A stretch of 64,000 bases of DNA. Source: Diphasiastrum complanatum (Eukaryota; Streptophyta; Lycopodiopsida; Lycopodiales; Lycopodiaceae). Both the position numbers and the translations under genes were made by a program. The DNA is taken from NCBI GenBank assembly GCA_029204225.1, contig CM055104.1, positions 46,073,835 to 46,137,834 of the forward strand, written 5' to 3'. Below the pieces are notes generated by a model. The model did no database searches. It was not told where the DNA came from and worked only from the letters and a program-made list of their open reading frames with translations. The stretch's first letter is position 1. Each line of letters opens with the position of its first letter. Below are positions 46,579-64,000 of this stretch, piece by piece.

Positions 46579-47375
46579 CTTCGGAACTGAAAAAGAGGTA
46601 CCTTAACTTCTGATGAAAAAAAGTCAAAAAGACTAATTTACAACTGTACAAGGGAAGGAAAGAAAACTTAGCTCTTTCTGAGAACTGTACTTCCACAAAG
46701 AATCAAGAAAAGACCTTTCAGCTCTTCTCAACTGCTTTCAGACCTGTGGTTCAGAGAAATCCGAATAGAGGTTGGAAAAAGTGCAAAAAGATCTAAAACT
46801 TTTGCTATCCCCCTTCGCTGGTCTGACATCATCTCTATTTGTCCACAAAAAGCCAAATCTGATGTCCAAAAACACTTCTGAGTTCTGAAATTTCAGAAGA
46901 CCCCTGCTTGCTGATCTGGTAAGAATTCTCTTGCTCCAAATCTCTGACGTTGGGGCCCAAAAACTTGTCCAAAATCTGGACTTTTAGAAGCACTGGCAGC
47001 GTTGACCCTGCTCTTCCTTTTTGGCTTCAAACTCGCTGAGAACTACTAAGTTTTCCCTTGGAAATCAGATGCAAATCTCTGAATGTACAGTGATGGAGGT
47101 CCTGGCTTCTTCCTACTCTAATTCCGCTGGAAAAACTGTAGAGAACCCTCTGAAATCTGTGAAGAACAGCTGCTTTTCTAGCGAGCTACCTACACATGGA
47201 ATCTGTCTCCTTACTACTATGATTTCTTAGTGAAAATCAGAAGTTTGAAGGCTGCTCCTACAGCGATTCTCCTCCCTTAATCTTTTCTGAGAAACTGAGA
47301 GATCTTTCCTATCCTCTGATAGCTTTCTCGACTGCTGCTACTAAGCTCCCAAAGATGGAGATGGCTCTGATACCA
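46579..47375 (-). other. Gypsy-3 leader and primer-binding site
   Basis: PBS TGGTATCAGAGCC at 47375-47363, one base after the LTR. About 785 bases of leader follow to the gag ATG. No gene seen in the leader. Confidence 0.75.
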
Positions 47376-47376
47376 G

Positions 47377-47734
47377 TGTAATAGATCCTAACACCACAGT
47401 AGGGCAAACACTAACTGCTCCACCCAACCTTGCGTACCCCCTGATATATAGTAAGCCCCTCCTAGCCTAGTGTGAGGACTGGTAGCATGCAACTGCCAAG
47501 TGTCGGCCACGTGTCACTAACATGGCCGACTGCACGTCGAGACCCAACTGGGGGCCCTATCCTGTTGACAGGGTCCCTAGACTGTGTTAGGCCCGCCTTG
47601 GCTATGGACCATGCTGGGGCACACTACTCTTACTGTCTTGCCCTATTGGTCGTGTATGCTGGACACGACCTTGACTGTGGTATCTGACCTATCTGTGTTC
47701 TCTAGGGTTCGACACTGGTTACGAGCTCGTAACA
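47377..47734 (-). repeat. 5' LTR of Gypsy-3 (358 bp)
   Basis: Same length and termini as the LTRs at 365-722 and 755-1112 (TGTTACGAGCTCGTAACC ... TTACA), with about 5 percent differences. Confidence 0.88.
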
Positions 47735-50838
<3,104 letters not shown>

Positions 50839-51530
50839 TTAACCATCCCATAGAAGCTCTTGGCGTTGCATGAATGCCCGAGAAGTATTGAATAGCATAA
50901 CTTTGGTCTTCGCAATATTTACTGACAATCCCCAACATGAGCATAATACATCTAGATGTCTCTGTAACCCCTCTCTGGAACGTGACATGAGTACAACATC
51001 ATCGACATATAGTAGAATCGAGATCAGTAGGTCACATAGAGTACATCCCTCACCTCCCTCTTGCACAATCATCCACTCAAACTCATCAATATAAAGTCCA
51101 AACAAGGTAGAGGATAGTGAGCATCCCTGCTTCACTCCATATAAACCTGCTGAGATATGCCCTCTTCCGAACGAAAAAAACCTATCACTCTCTCATATAG
51201 ACTCATAATTGCCAAGACTATATTTGAATGGAAGCCAAGATCTTGTAATCTCTGGATAAGTAATTGTCTTGGAACAGAGTCAAAGGCTTGAATGATAGCT
51301 TGGTTAAAAAGGTCAGAAAGGATGGGAGAAAGGACCTCTTTCGCATGGATAAGAAGTTCTTCGATATCATGGGCACGATGACTATTGAGGTTTTTAATGC
51401 ATTCAGATATCATGTCAGGGGTGAAAAGATTGAAGGATGAAGGACAGGGTGAGATGACGATGGGAGAAGTGGTATCAATAGTATAAAGGGACTTAGCGTA
51501 TTTTGTCCATGTATATAGATCAGTCAAATT
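50839..51530 (-). pseudogene. LINE-3 RT fragment with internal deletion
   Basis: Minus strand: LYTWTKYAKSLYTIDTTSP, SHRAHDIEELLIHAKEVLSP, LSDLFNQAIIQAFDSVPRQL, then MKQGCSLSSTLFGLYIDEFE, ILLYVDDVVLMSRSREGLQR and GLSVNIAKTKVMLF. LFNQA is joined directly to QAFDSVPR, whereas LINE-5 has over 100 residues between them. The deletion is in frame and removes RT motifs 1-2. It ends near 50839 against LINE-2's 3' UTR. Confidence 0.82.
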
Positions 51531-51535
51531 GGGAG

Positions 51536-51650
51536 CGCGGAACTCAAAATCAAGCCTTTGAGTTCAGCGAACGAGTCATCCACACTGGACTTGAAATTGG
51601 CTAATGCCAACTTCAGTTCATCCACTTCTGTTACCAAGTAGACTGAAAGT
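51536..51650 (-). pseudogene. Gypsy-3-type gag scrap
   Basis: About 110 bases matching 46311-46420 (TCAGCGAACGAGTCATCCACAC-like; LKLALANFESNVDDSFAELK region). Its shared minus-strand orientation and position between two LINE pieces suggest a copied filler fragment. Confidence 0.75.
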
Positions 51651-51654
51651 ACGT

Positions 51655-52035
51655 AGTCTTTTTCCGCAAAGTCATTCTATGGTATTCTTTTTGTCTAGAT
51701 GCTAAGGTGTCGGGAGAATGGTATTGAGCGTGAACAACCTGCTTGTGTAGAGAGAGATGCTAGGCGCTGGAGTAAAAGGTGTCTCGGAGCAGAATCAAAG
51801 GCTTTGTGGAAATCCACAAAAACCTGCCTGTCCCATAGCATGTAACCCCTCTGTCCTTGCCTGTGAGCTGACAATAGACTGCAAAACGAATCCGTATAGC
51901 CTGGCCATAGTATGACTGATCATAATAGTGCGGTAGTTGTCTACAATCAAAGGATCCCCGACTTCGAGGATAGGGTGTAAAAGGTTGGTGCATCATGATG
52001 TGGGGAGACCGAAGCTGTTAGATTGGTTAAGGATA
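51655..52035 (-). pseudogene. LINE-4 RT motif fragment
   Basis: Minus strand contains HPILEVGDPLIVDNYRTIMI then SHTMARLYG and AMGQAGF, the RT region before the 'FRKAFDSVPR' block of LINE-5. It may be the missing part of LINE-3, separated by the gag scrap. Confidence 0.65.
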
Positions 52036-52044
52036 TGGGAAATG

Positions 52045-52494
52045 TGTTAGGGATTAATGTTTATTTTGATACCCCTTAATGATAGTTTGGCTATGCCTGT
52101 GTGCTATTTTTAGGGGCCATTCTATTTATAGTAAATTTATTTTCTAAGGCTTATGCATGTAGGTGGGCACACTACAACTGAATTAGGATCTATTTAGTAC
52201 TTAGAAATTCATCTTGGAAGTTGGGACTTTATCCAATATAGGTAGTAATTATAGCAATTAGCTTTTACTCTTTTGCTATTTGCTTTAGGCTCTTAGCTTT
52301 TCTCATTGATTAGAGAATCTATTTAAGTAGGCTGGCGCCCCACCACAATCATTCCATTCAATTCCATTATGCTAGAGCAATTGCTCAATTCTTCTATGAT
52401 CTGAATTCTTTCTATGCTTGGTTTTGTGTGAGTGCTAGTAGGACTAGTATCTTCATCTAGAATTTGTATTACAAATTCTAACACGGTATCAGAG
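52045..52494 (+). repeat. Copia-8 5' LTR (439 bp) and PBS
   Basis: TGTTAGGGATTAATG (52045) to CAAATTCTAACA (52483), followed by CGGTATCAGAG (52484-52494), a one-base variant of the initiator-Met PBS. A TATA-like TATTTAAG is at about 52320. Leader-like DNA continues to about 52780 without coding sequence. Confidence 0.72.
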
Positions 52495-52780
52495 TAGGCT
52501 ATTTGGTAAGAGAGAGAGATTGTTTGTAGGGTTGCAAGAAGATTAATTGGAGAAGACAAAGCTGCATGCAGAATTGACGATGTTGGAAAGACAACGGATC
52601 TGGATCTCTGCACCTGGATCGTTGCTGGTGGTATCAGATATGCTGCTGGTGTCTATCACTGAGATTGATCGCTGGTTTTCTGTTGCAAGATTACTGGTTG
52701 TTGGCCGCATGTTGGATTGTTGCCTACTGATTGCAAAGATCAGATTGATTGCCTGCAAATCACTGACTGTCTATAATCTT

Positions 52781-53260
52781 TGTCATGCCCATGACTGGTC
52801 TCGCGTAGCGTATCCACGCTAGGGATCAGTAGACCAACAGCCCGTAAGTTAATTGTGACTATAAGGGAATTGGGGCCCTTATGTGTACATGGTCATAATT
52901 AATGGTTGTAGGCCTAAACACATGGTGATGGAGTTGGTATGGGTCTATCAATGAGTCATTAGGAAACTAGATGACGTGGCCCAAATAGACTGCAGAGGTG
53001 TCCAGTGAGGTGTCAGAGTGCACTACTAGTGGTGCATGGGCCTTGGAGAGTATAAGTATATACCTATTGGGCTCTCACTAGTGTATGCTTGATTCTGTGA
53101 TTGGTAGCTACATGCTGCTAGTGTGATTCCTCTTTCCATGACTGTGATTGATCCATAGCTTGGGGGCTAGATCCGTACGATCTAGTTGGTTGGGCCGGTT
53201 TATCCACCACTCGTTCCCTTGTGTTGTTGCTTCTATTGGTATGCTTAGGTTAGTATCCTG
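52781..53260 (+). repeat. Possible LTR (TGTCATGCCC start), end uncertain
   Basis: TGTCATGCCCATGACTGG is a common Gypsy-type LTR start, and a TATA-like GTATAAGTATATA lies at about 53062. No second copy, PBS or end is visible. Confidence 0.35.
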
Positions 53261-53310
53261 GTTGTAGGACTTTATAATCTTGGATCACTGTAAAATAGAT
53301 CTGGGATCTT

Positions 53311-53599
53311 TCGCTGGTAGTCTGATAGAGTTGGTTCGTTGGTAGTCTGACAGAGTTGGTTCATTGGTAGGCTAAGAGAGCTGGTTCGCTGGTAGTCTGA
53401 TAGAGTTGTTCACTGGTAGTCTGACAGACCTGATCGCTGGTTGTCTGACAGACCCGTTCGCTGGTTGTCTGATAGATCCGTTCGCTAGTTGTCTGACAGA
53501 TCCGTTCGCTGGTTGTCTGACAGTTCCGTTCATTGGTTTTCTGATAGAGCTGGTCATTGGTTGTCTGACAGACCTGTTTGCTGGTAGTCTGACAGATCA
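53311..53599. repeat. 24-bp minisatellite, about 12 copies
   Basis: Unit GTTCGCTGGTTGTCTGACAGAYC with variants. Because the unit is a multiple of three, the minus strand gives an octapeptide repeat of the type QTTSERVC. One unit near 53406 is a base or two short and breaks the phase. Confidence 0.85.
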
Positions 53600-53726
53600 A
53601 TGTTACGTGGTCTGTCTTGCCTCAGGGTCGGACATTGAGATATGGGATGTCAAAGTCTCAAATTTAGAGTTTCGGATGCAGGACCATGTTGAGTCGTTGG
53701 ACTTCCATGGTCAAGAAGTTCCTTTT

Positions 53727-54768
53727 TAAAGAAATCGCACTTTGCGTAAAGCTTTTCTTGTCTTAAGATATGTAGGACAGTACGGAGATGCTTAGCATGC
53801 TCTTTGAGTGTTCTATTGTAGAACAAAATATCGTCCAGAAACACTACTACGAACTTCCCCAAATATGGACGAAATAAATTGTTCATCATTTGTTGGAAAG
53901 TAGTCGGAGCATTAGTTAAACCAAAGGGCAAAACAAGAAACTCGTAGTGGCCAAACCTGGTCCTAAAACCAGTTTTAGATACATCTTCCGAATGTATCCT
54001 GATCTGATGGTATCCTGTACGTAGATCAATTTTCGTGAAGTATTTAGCTCCATTCAACCGATCTATGAGATCATCCATCCTGGGCAACGGGTATTTATTT
54101 TTTACCGTAAGTTTGTTCAGACCCTTGTAATCTACACATAACAGGAGACCTCCATTTTTCTTACTCTTAAGAAGGACAAGTGCTCCCCATGGAGATTTAC
54201 TTGGTCTAATGTGCCCCATCCTGAGATATTCCTCGATTTGCCTAGCCACTTCCTCCTCTTCCTTTTGACTAAACCGATATGGTTGTCTGAAAATAGGACG
54301 GCTGTCGGGCAATATATCTATCTTATGGTCCACCGACCGAGCGGGTGGTAGTCCGTAAGGTAGCTGTTTCGGAAAAACTTCACTAAATTCTTGTTTTAAA
54401 TCTTGCAGTAGCTATTGTTCCTGATGCGAATTTTCGGTGTTAAAGCATGAAAACACATTCACATCACCAACATCACAATGCATACGAGATTTTAAAACCA
54501 AATGAAAGAGTTCATACTCAGAATCATGAAGTTTCTCTATTAATTTAGCCGAGAAAATCATCGGCGATGGAAGTACATCGATCTCTCCAAAAATAGAGAC
54601 AATTTGATCATACTTATTTTTAAATACCAAAGTATGGGTTTTAAAATCTATTTCTAAGAAATCAGATTTATCGAAAAACCATTCATAGCCCAAGATCACA
54701 TCAGTCCTGTCTAGATTCATTGCCAGTTGAATAAAGCTAAACGCCATAAGGTTGGCAGATTGTTGCAT
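53727..54768 (-). pseudogene. Gypsy-4 protease-RT remnant
   Basis: Minus strand: a protease end with DVILGYEWFFDKSDFLEIDF (54700-54640), a broken linker, then 227 codons (54333-53650) of [68 protein letters not shown], the catalytic [11 protein letters not shown] and [11 protein letters not shown]. It is replaced at about 53727 by unrelated sequence. RNase H and the rest are missing; integrase of the same kind lies next door in opposite orientation. Confidence 0.87.
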
Positions 54769-55272
54769 CCATTGGATATCCCGGATAAGAGATGGGATAG
54801 TATTTCCATGGATTTCGTGGTTGGGTTACTGCGCATGAATAAACAAAATGATGCAATTTGGGTTGTGGTCGACCGTCTTACCAAATTGGCTACGTTATTT
54901 CGGTAAAGACCACTGCAAAGGCTTCTGATTTAGCTCAGGCATTTGTAGAGCGTATGTTTAGACTTTACAGATTACCAAGTGATATTGTGAGCGATTGCGA
55001 TCCGAAGTTCACCGGTCACTTTTGGTCGGTCGTGTTTGCTAAACTAGAGACGACTCTGAGCTTGGGTTCCGGAAAGAACAAATTAGACGATGGAACAAAT
55101 GCTTCGGACATATTTTTCTCAACGACAATTTGATTAGGAGAAGTATCTTCCATTGATCGAGTTTGCCTATAACAATAGTAAGCATTCGACTACCGGTTAT
55201 AGCCCGTTTATGCTTATGTACGGATTTGAGCCTAGGTCACCCATTGTGTTAGAGACTCGGACGATCAAGTTT
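54769..55272 (+). pseudogene. Gypsy integrase fragment, head-to-head with Gypsy-4 RT
   Basis: Plus strand: LDIPDKRWDSISMDFVVGL-like start (about 54770-54835), NDAIWVVVDRLTKLAT, a frame break, then VKTTAKASDLAQAFVERMF and RLPSDIVSDCDPKFTGHFW with the integrase core Asp, and further degraded sequence to about 55270. It is interrupted at 55273 by LINE-5. Confidence 0.8.
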
Positions 55273-58825
<3,553 letters not shown>

Positions 58826-60046
58826 AGTATCTCATGACTACAGGTCCTTATGCTATCACGGATGATATGGGCTAAGCCCTCCGTCTTGCACCAAATTATC
58901 CTAGCAAAGTTTGCAGTTCCACCTCTATAGCTTGATACCATCTTCCGTCTCATCACTTATATATAGCGCCTCAGGTTGCCACATAGATACACACAGGGGG
59001 CACTCACATCATCCCAGCACCTTCATAGTCTGGACTATCGCTTGTCATGGTTTTCACAGGCATCACATCAACTTGATACCCTCGGCATCTCTATCACGGA
59101 CCTCCCATCAAGGCCCATGACTATATCAGGCGTTTTCTCTATAGAGCATATCTTCATCATAAATGTCAGGGCCAACTAGGGGTCAATAAACCCGACTATT
59201 AGAAGACTCAATTCTTGGAGATGGATGCAATGGGGACCCCAGTTCTACCACGCTATTTAGACTCTGGATTATCCCATGGTCTAAGATTCACACTGAGTCA
59301 CTTACGAGTCTCATCACATTAGCTATAGATTGAGGTTCGATGTTTCCATGGTACCCCACGAGACGAGCGGATTTGCCAGATATGTTCACTATATGAGGTG
59401 GAGTCCGAGGAGCACATTTTATTCAGATGTCCAATCTACTATGAGATCAAAGGGAGATACCATTGCCTTTTTCGAGATGCTCTGGTCACACTGCGGTCCC
59501 TTATAGCATATGATGATCCACGATGCGTTGCACTTATGATCAGAGAGATGTTTTTACTAGGATAGGACCTATGCCAGCCATTGACTCATCCAAATAGACA
59601 GCTCCAGATCACATCGTTCTTCTCCCGCAGGAGATCGCAGATGTCCGATGGACCTTGGCTCGAATGACAATGGCGACACCAATGACCTTTCCCGACATAG
59701 ACACTAGAGACGACGTACTACACATACTCATATTCTTCGCAGAGCCACTACTCAGAGACGACCTCCTTGGCGACGTCAACAACACTTATCGAGACCACCT
59801 CCAGGTGTTATACCCATTACATCTTTCTTTGAAAGCAACAGTATTTGAGGACAGCGAGATATACCATTATCACCAGTCTTATATTGGCAGCTTGACTCTC
59901 TTTAGATGTACTCTTCATTGCACTTGTAGTACATATGCTTTTCTTTTCTGTTATGGAGACGTTTCATACACTCCCGTTGTACCACACACTTGACATGTAC
60001 TTTTTCGTCTTATATGCCTCTTGGCATGAAAAAGACATTAATAAAA
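58826..60046 (+). pseudogene. LINE-7: C-terminal zinc region and 3' end, opposite to LINE-6
   Basis: Plus strand: MIWAKPSVLHQIILAKFAVP at about 58866-58925, and, after many breaks, RICQICSLYEVESEEHILFR then CPIYYEIKGRYHCLFRDALV at about 59364-59490 and DDPRCVALMIREMFLL. The 3' UTR ends with stem-loop ATGCC-TCTT-GGCAT (60014-60027), AAAAGACATTAATAAAA and (CT)n. It starts head-to-head with LINE-6 at about 58825. Confidence 0.82.
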
Positions 60047-60072
60047 TCTCTCTCTCTCTCTCTCTCTCTCTC
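60047..60072. repeat. Short (CT)n at LINE-7 3' end
   Basis: 13 CT units directly after the LINE-7 terminal A run. Confidence 0.95.
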
Positions 60073-62400
60073 AATAAAACATTAATTGGTCATTCTTCGT
60101 GGGAGATTGCTTGAATTGTGTCTATTATTGTCATTTATGCTCCATCTATACAAAATCCATAAATTGAGTCTATAATTGTAAGGAAGGACTGAGCCTCTAT
60201 CGTGTATAGAATGGACCGAAATATTATGAAGCCAATCTCTCTGTTTGAGACCGTTGACCTTGACTAGGTATTTGTCAAGCGAAGCATAGACTGAAGTAAA
60301 CGTCTTAGCTCTCATCCATTCTATATACTTGTTGTGATATCCACAAGAGCTCTATACAACTCTTGTATCCATTGTAGATGATCATGTGCCCGATAAATGG
60401 TGTGTCTAGCATCACATGAAAAGAAGGCCACTGTGACGAGAGTATCATCAAGTAATACTGGAATGCTTGGTAATGCATGTAGGTATCGGTGTTCCAACAA
60501 TTAAATATTATACATGTTCACATTTTTTTATACTTCTGTCTGGATGTGTAGAATCCATCAACTCTTTTCAAACTCAAATCATAACCATTAGTTGTAGTTA
60601 ATTTGATAGAAATGAAATTTCAGCATCTTTTTTTGGCAAATTGTTCTATTTTCTTTAGCTACAAGGTGTCAGAAGAAAGCAGTTCTAAATATTCTCTTGC
60701 ATGTACAGACTATAAAGGCAGATACAGTTGCTGACACAGACGAAAGTGGTAGTGACCACAAACAGCAAATGGTGGTATTGATATTTTGGTGTTTCTTCTC
60801 TCTTGTTTGTGAATAGATGATGTTTGTTCTTTGGGCATTTCTTGGAGCTCGGTGCGTATTACATAATCCGTTTTCCTGTTCTCATTTAAAGTCCTAGCGT
60901 GAGATTACATGAAATTAGCGAATGCATCTTGTAGATTTACACACTTAGAAACACATCTTGCAATTAGTACTCTCAGACTGTTTAGTGCAGTTTTGTAAAG
61001 AGCAGGATAAATCTTCATTCTTACTTAATCTAGTGTTGAGTGCCGTATAGAGCCCATGTTGTAAATGTGGACAAAAGAGGGATTTTTGTAAAAAGTAAAG
61101 AAATAATGACATCACAAGAATGGTGCAGAAGGAATACATATGCAGTGCAATGAAGGACAAAGAATAAAAGAAGAGCAAAAACAAGCACAGATAACAAGGT
61201 TAAAGTTACCACTGGAAATGAAGAGACATCAGCACCAAAATGAGGAAGGATAAGAGAAGATACTTTATAGCTCATGTCACAGTATTGCGTCTAGCATCCT
61301 GGACAAGCTTTGTGCTCACCAGTGAACCGTTTGTCTCTGTGTGAGGAGTTACTGTCTAGTGCCTTCTCCATGTCCAACGTGCAAATCACATGCTGAATCG
61401 TATCCTCTCTTGTGGAGGCCCTATTGTAGACGCAATTGGTGAAAGGGGAAAGAAAGAAGATGACTACCTAAAGTTAGGAAGCCACATCACATTCATCGAG
61501 ATGGTTACCTACCAGGATGACTATATTCTTTCTAGACTTAGAAAGGATGAGCGTTGTGATTCTTACACATGCACAGGTCATGTTAGATCTTACTATAGAA
61601 ATACAAATTGCGTGGACTTCTTTCCACTCGTATGATTGATTACATCCGAGATGCAATGCAATGTTGTGACTTGAGACTATTACTCAATGACTATATCCTT
61701 AAGTCATGACAACCATGTTAGGGATGATCCAGAGCATGCACTGCCATTTTTCAGGGTCTTCTTGATTGATGGTACATCAATTCTGCTCCTTGCAACATAA
61801 CTGGAATCCTATATTGTTTGAATCTAAAAAAGTACCTGAACTGAGTATTACAGAACACAAGTGATTGTTGAAGAACCAAAGCACTAAACTTGCTTAACAC
61901 AAACTTACGAAACAATCTCTGGAAACCCAGGAATGTTTTTATTCCACGCGTTTGAAAGGAATAATCGATTTATAACTTCTCGTGATTGATCTTAATATCA
62001 TAATTAGTAATACTACTCCAAACTACCATAATTGGAGCTTGTCTTCTCTAAAATCAGTAAGCTTATTCTAGGATGCTCTTCATGCTTAACCTAGAGTTTT
62101 GCTTACAAATATGAAATAAAATACATTACAATATTCAAAAGAAACTCAAAGGATACACATAGGCAGATTGGGAAGGAAGCATGGATGATTGAAAGTTAGT
62201 AATTGGGTACTTTCAGTGATTCAATTATAGCTAGGGATCTTGATTATCCATTTCAGGCATATTAATCTGTACAAAGTTCAAACAAACGATACCACTCTTA
62301 CTGTTTACATTTATGAATCATTTTGATTTTAATGATATCATCTCTTGTTTTTTTCTTGGAGTAATAATGAGATGGTCAATTATGGCAATGGTGAAATCAA
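60073..62400. other. No recognisable gene
   Basis: Longest motif-bearing candidate is the 81-codon plus frame at 61390-61635 (LGSHITFIEMVTYQDDYILS), which I do not recognise. The rest is AT-rich with no repeats noticed. Confidence 0.55.
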
Positions 62401-63590
62401 ACTAAGTTTGCTCTTTCTATGGTGCAGCTCTTTTCTATGGCACCCTAGCCCCATCCATCGTTCCCGCTCCAGCTCCATCACTCCACCTCTCTCTATGGCT
62501 CCATGTTAGTGGGGTGGAGCTAACTCCCCCTGCTCCCCACCTTGTTCCGGCAGCATCTCCATTGCTCGTAGCTCCTGGCCCGTATCGCTGACAGTACTTT
62601 CACATCCATCGCTGCCATTACCTCCGGCGCTGCTGAAAATACGTCCATCGCTGGCAGCAGTATCCCCATTGCTGCCAGCACCTCCATCGCTGGAAATCCA
62701 TGGCTGCTAGATTCATTGCTGGCAGAAACTCAGGTAGTGCTGCCAATTGCCAGTGAGCCAGCATTGGTGCTGCCTATCCCTGTCAAGGCTGTCCCTGCCC
62801 CTTCCTCACCTGGCATTTCTTCTTCTTCTGTATCTACTGCCTCCTCATCTGAACCCACACTACCTTCTTCCTCATCTGCCAAGAATGCTCTTTCTGAAGA
62901 TGATATCGACACACCAAGAAAGGCATTTGAGGGGTATCTAAAAGCACAGGTGGATAACTTAAGTCTCGAAGTATAGCAACTTAAACTGACGATGACGACG
63001 TTACTTCAAGATAATATGGTTCTCAAGCAGAAAATCTAGACCTTGGAAAGAATGCCATCCCCAATGACAAGTAAAATCAATGAGTTAGAATGACATCTGA
63101 GCAAACACAAGGAGAGGCTACGAAAACTTGGGCTCCTTTATTCCAAAAAAAAGGAGGTTATACAGCTCACATGTCCACTGCTCTTTCAGCTACTATCTCT
63201 GAAGAAAAATTACGTGATTTCAAGGCTCTCAATGTTCGAGTTCGAGGTGTTCTTGACACTCAAGATGCTGTGAAAGAAGCAAAATCCTTTTTAGATACCA
63301 CTTTGAGTTGCAATACAGATGGATTGAATAATGCTTGGCGTACCAAAAAAGACAATTCCACTTTATTATTTGCTTCAAATCAATGAAGAAAGAACTAAGG
63401 TATTGAGATCAAGCCTAAATTAAAGGGCACATAGATTTTCGTGGATGAGGATCTTACTTATATCCAAGTACAAGAACGTAAGAAAAATTTTCAGGAGGCT
63501 AAAGCATTAGGACGATTTGCCATTTATCGTGATGGTGAAGTTAGATATCTGGATCATGGTCCATCTTATTTTAATGCCTAGGAAGTTGGG
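62400..63590 (+). pseudogene. LINE-8 5' region and ORF1, broken
   Basis: A 5' Pro/Ser-rich segment with imperfect repeats of GCASYACCTCCATYGCTG (62550-62720) precedes ORF1. Open pieces 62716-62976 (SSSSVSTASSSEPTLPSSSS; DTPRKAFEGYLKAQVDNLSL) and 63090-63386 (LNVRVRGVLDTQDAVKEAKS) are followed by FVDEDLTYIQVQERKKNFQE and LGRFAIYRDGEVRYLDHGP. It is homologous to LINE-2 ORF1 but keeps the C-terminal end that LINE-2 lacks. Stops at 62974 and near 63385 break it. Confidence 0.75.
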
Positions 63591-64000
63591 GCTCTCGGGC
63601 ATAGGAGCAGCCTGAGACTCCATCCACATCGCCTACATCCACATCACCTACATCCACATCACCTACATATCGGGTTATGGGATTGTAACACATTCATTCT
63701 TCAGCAACAATAGGAGATTTAGCAGGCTTCATCTCGCAGGAAAATATCCTTCTTTTCATGGAGACTCATGAGAGTCAATTTATGGGACTACCAGAGTTTT
63801 AGGGCTTCAGGTGGGTTTTAGTTTTTCGTTTAGAGACTAGATCTGTGGGGGGCAGAGGTTCTGGCGGGGTGGCATACTTGTATAGGGACTCACTACAGCC
63901 TATCATTGATCTCGTTCAACAAGATGAGCAAGCATGCTCTCTGTGGTTTCAATTTCTTGGTTGGAGTATTGGGCTTGACAGGGATGTGTATCTTGCACTT
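63591..64000 (+). pseudogene. LINE-8 endonuclease start, runs off window
   Basis: After ORF1 and an 18-bp tandem repeat (63618-63672), the APE-type endonuclease begins (HIGLWDCN; LLFMETHESQFMGLPEF; TRSVGGRGSGGVAYLYRDSL), with at least one stop (TAG at about 63800). Layout matches LINE-2. Confidence 0.72.
63618..63672. repeat. 18-bp tandem repeat, 3 copies
   Basis: CACATCRCCTACATC-type units between ORF1 and endonuclease of LINE-8. LINE-2 has only one unit at the matching place (CCCCATCCACACCAACTCCA). Confidence 0.8.

Noticed and set aside
53311-53599. CRISPR-like array
   Set aside because: Repeats are contiguous 24-bp units without unique spacers, and the genome is a plant's.
53361-53600. 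Octapeptide-repeat protein (QTTSER-type) on the minus strand
   Set aside because: Explained by a 24-bp DNA minisatellite; no start context, and the phase breaks at one unit.
53406-53729. Plus-strand frame ending in a WD-repeat-like [11 protein letters not shown]
   Set aside because: A single short resemblance following a minisatellite; no further WD repeats or domain context.
61390-61635. 81-codon plus frame as a gene
   Set aside because: No family recognised, flanked by non-coding AT-rich DNA; left as unassigned sequence.

Overview
This window is nuclear DNA of a land plant. It is a graveyard of retrotransposons with very little host coding sequence. The plant assignment rests on: (i) LTR retrotransposon primer-binding sites complementary to the plant initiator-Met tRNA (TGGTATCAGAGC and variants); (ii) many Copia, Gypsy and LINE polyprotein remnants; (iii) one intact intronless SAUR-like gene; (iv) a pseudogene of the plant F-box family that includes Arabidopsis At4g18380/At5g46170; and (v) a plant-type cytochrome P450 scrap. 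Penelope-like reverse transcriptase scraps, long (CT)n tracts and the divergent SAUR make a seed-free vascular plant such as a fern my best guess. That is inference only.

Layout. 1-1112: end of a Ty3/Gypsy element with two 358-bp LTRs facing each other. 1113-4330: no gene, with short hairpin repeats. 4331-6830: minus-strand Copia remnant with a long LTR. 7028-8060: (CT)n and two minisatellites. 8368-9204: F-box pseudogene, fused to 9205-14115, a plus-strand Copia ('outer') that is split by a second Copia (9313-12863) with a 5-bp target duplication. 14116-19921: nearly complete minus-strand Copia, itself sitting in the outer Copia. 19922-22325: minus-strand Gypsy gag-protease. 22331-22965: Penelope-like RT fragment. 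23330-25560: decayed Copia with local duplications. 27151-27669: SAUR-like gene, the only convincing intact host gene. 29140-29300: P450 scrap. 29665-33628: minus-strand Copia lacking RT, inserted in the gag of another Copia (33629-34735). 35290-36560: 1.27-kb GC-rich foldback element, followed by a second Penelope-like fragment (36585-36960). 37134-39871: (CT)n and a nested set of Copia pieces, one with only 98-bp LTRs. 39872-45655: unrecognised sequence with tandem and inverted duplications. 45700-47734: Gypsy gag and 5' LTR, same family as 1-1112. 47735-60072: LINE fragments on both strands mixed with Gypsy and Copia pieces. 62400-64000: start of another LINE running off the window.

Three patterns unite the elements. 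LINE copies share a 3' stem-loop (5-bp stem, 4-nt loop) followed by AAAAGACRTTAATAA and then, in all three visible 3' ends, a (CT)n tract, which suggests microsatellite-targeted insertion. At least four Copia LTR families share short motifs (AGTGTCGYCTTTTTCGC and a CAGACTRTGCGA-like box) inside otherwise unrelated LTRs. Several nestings can be read at base level, so insertion order can be reconstructed. Almost all coding remnants carry stops, frameshifts or internal deletions. I found no tRNA, rRNA or CRISPR structure.
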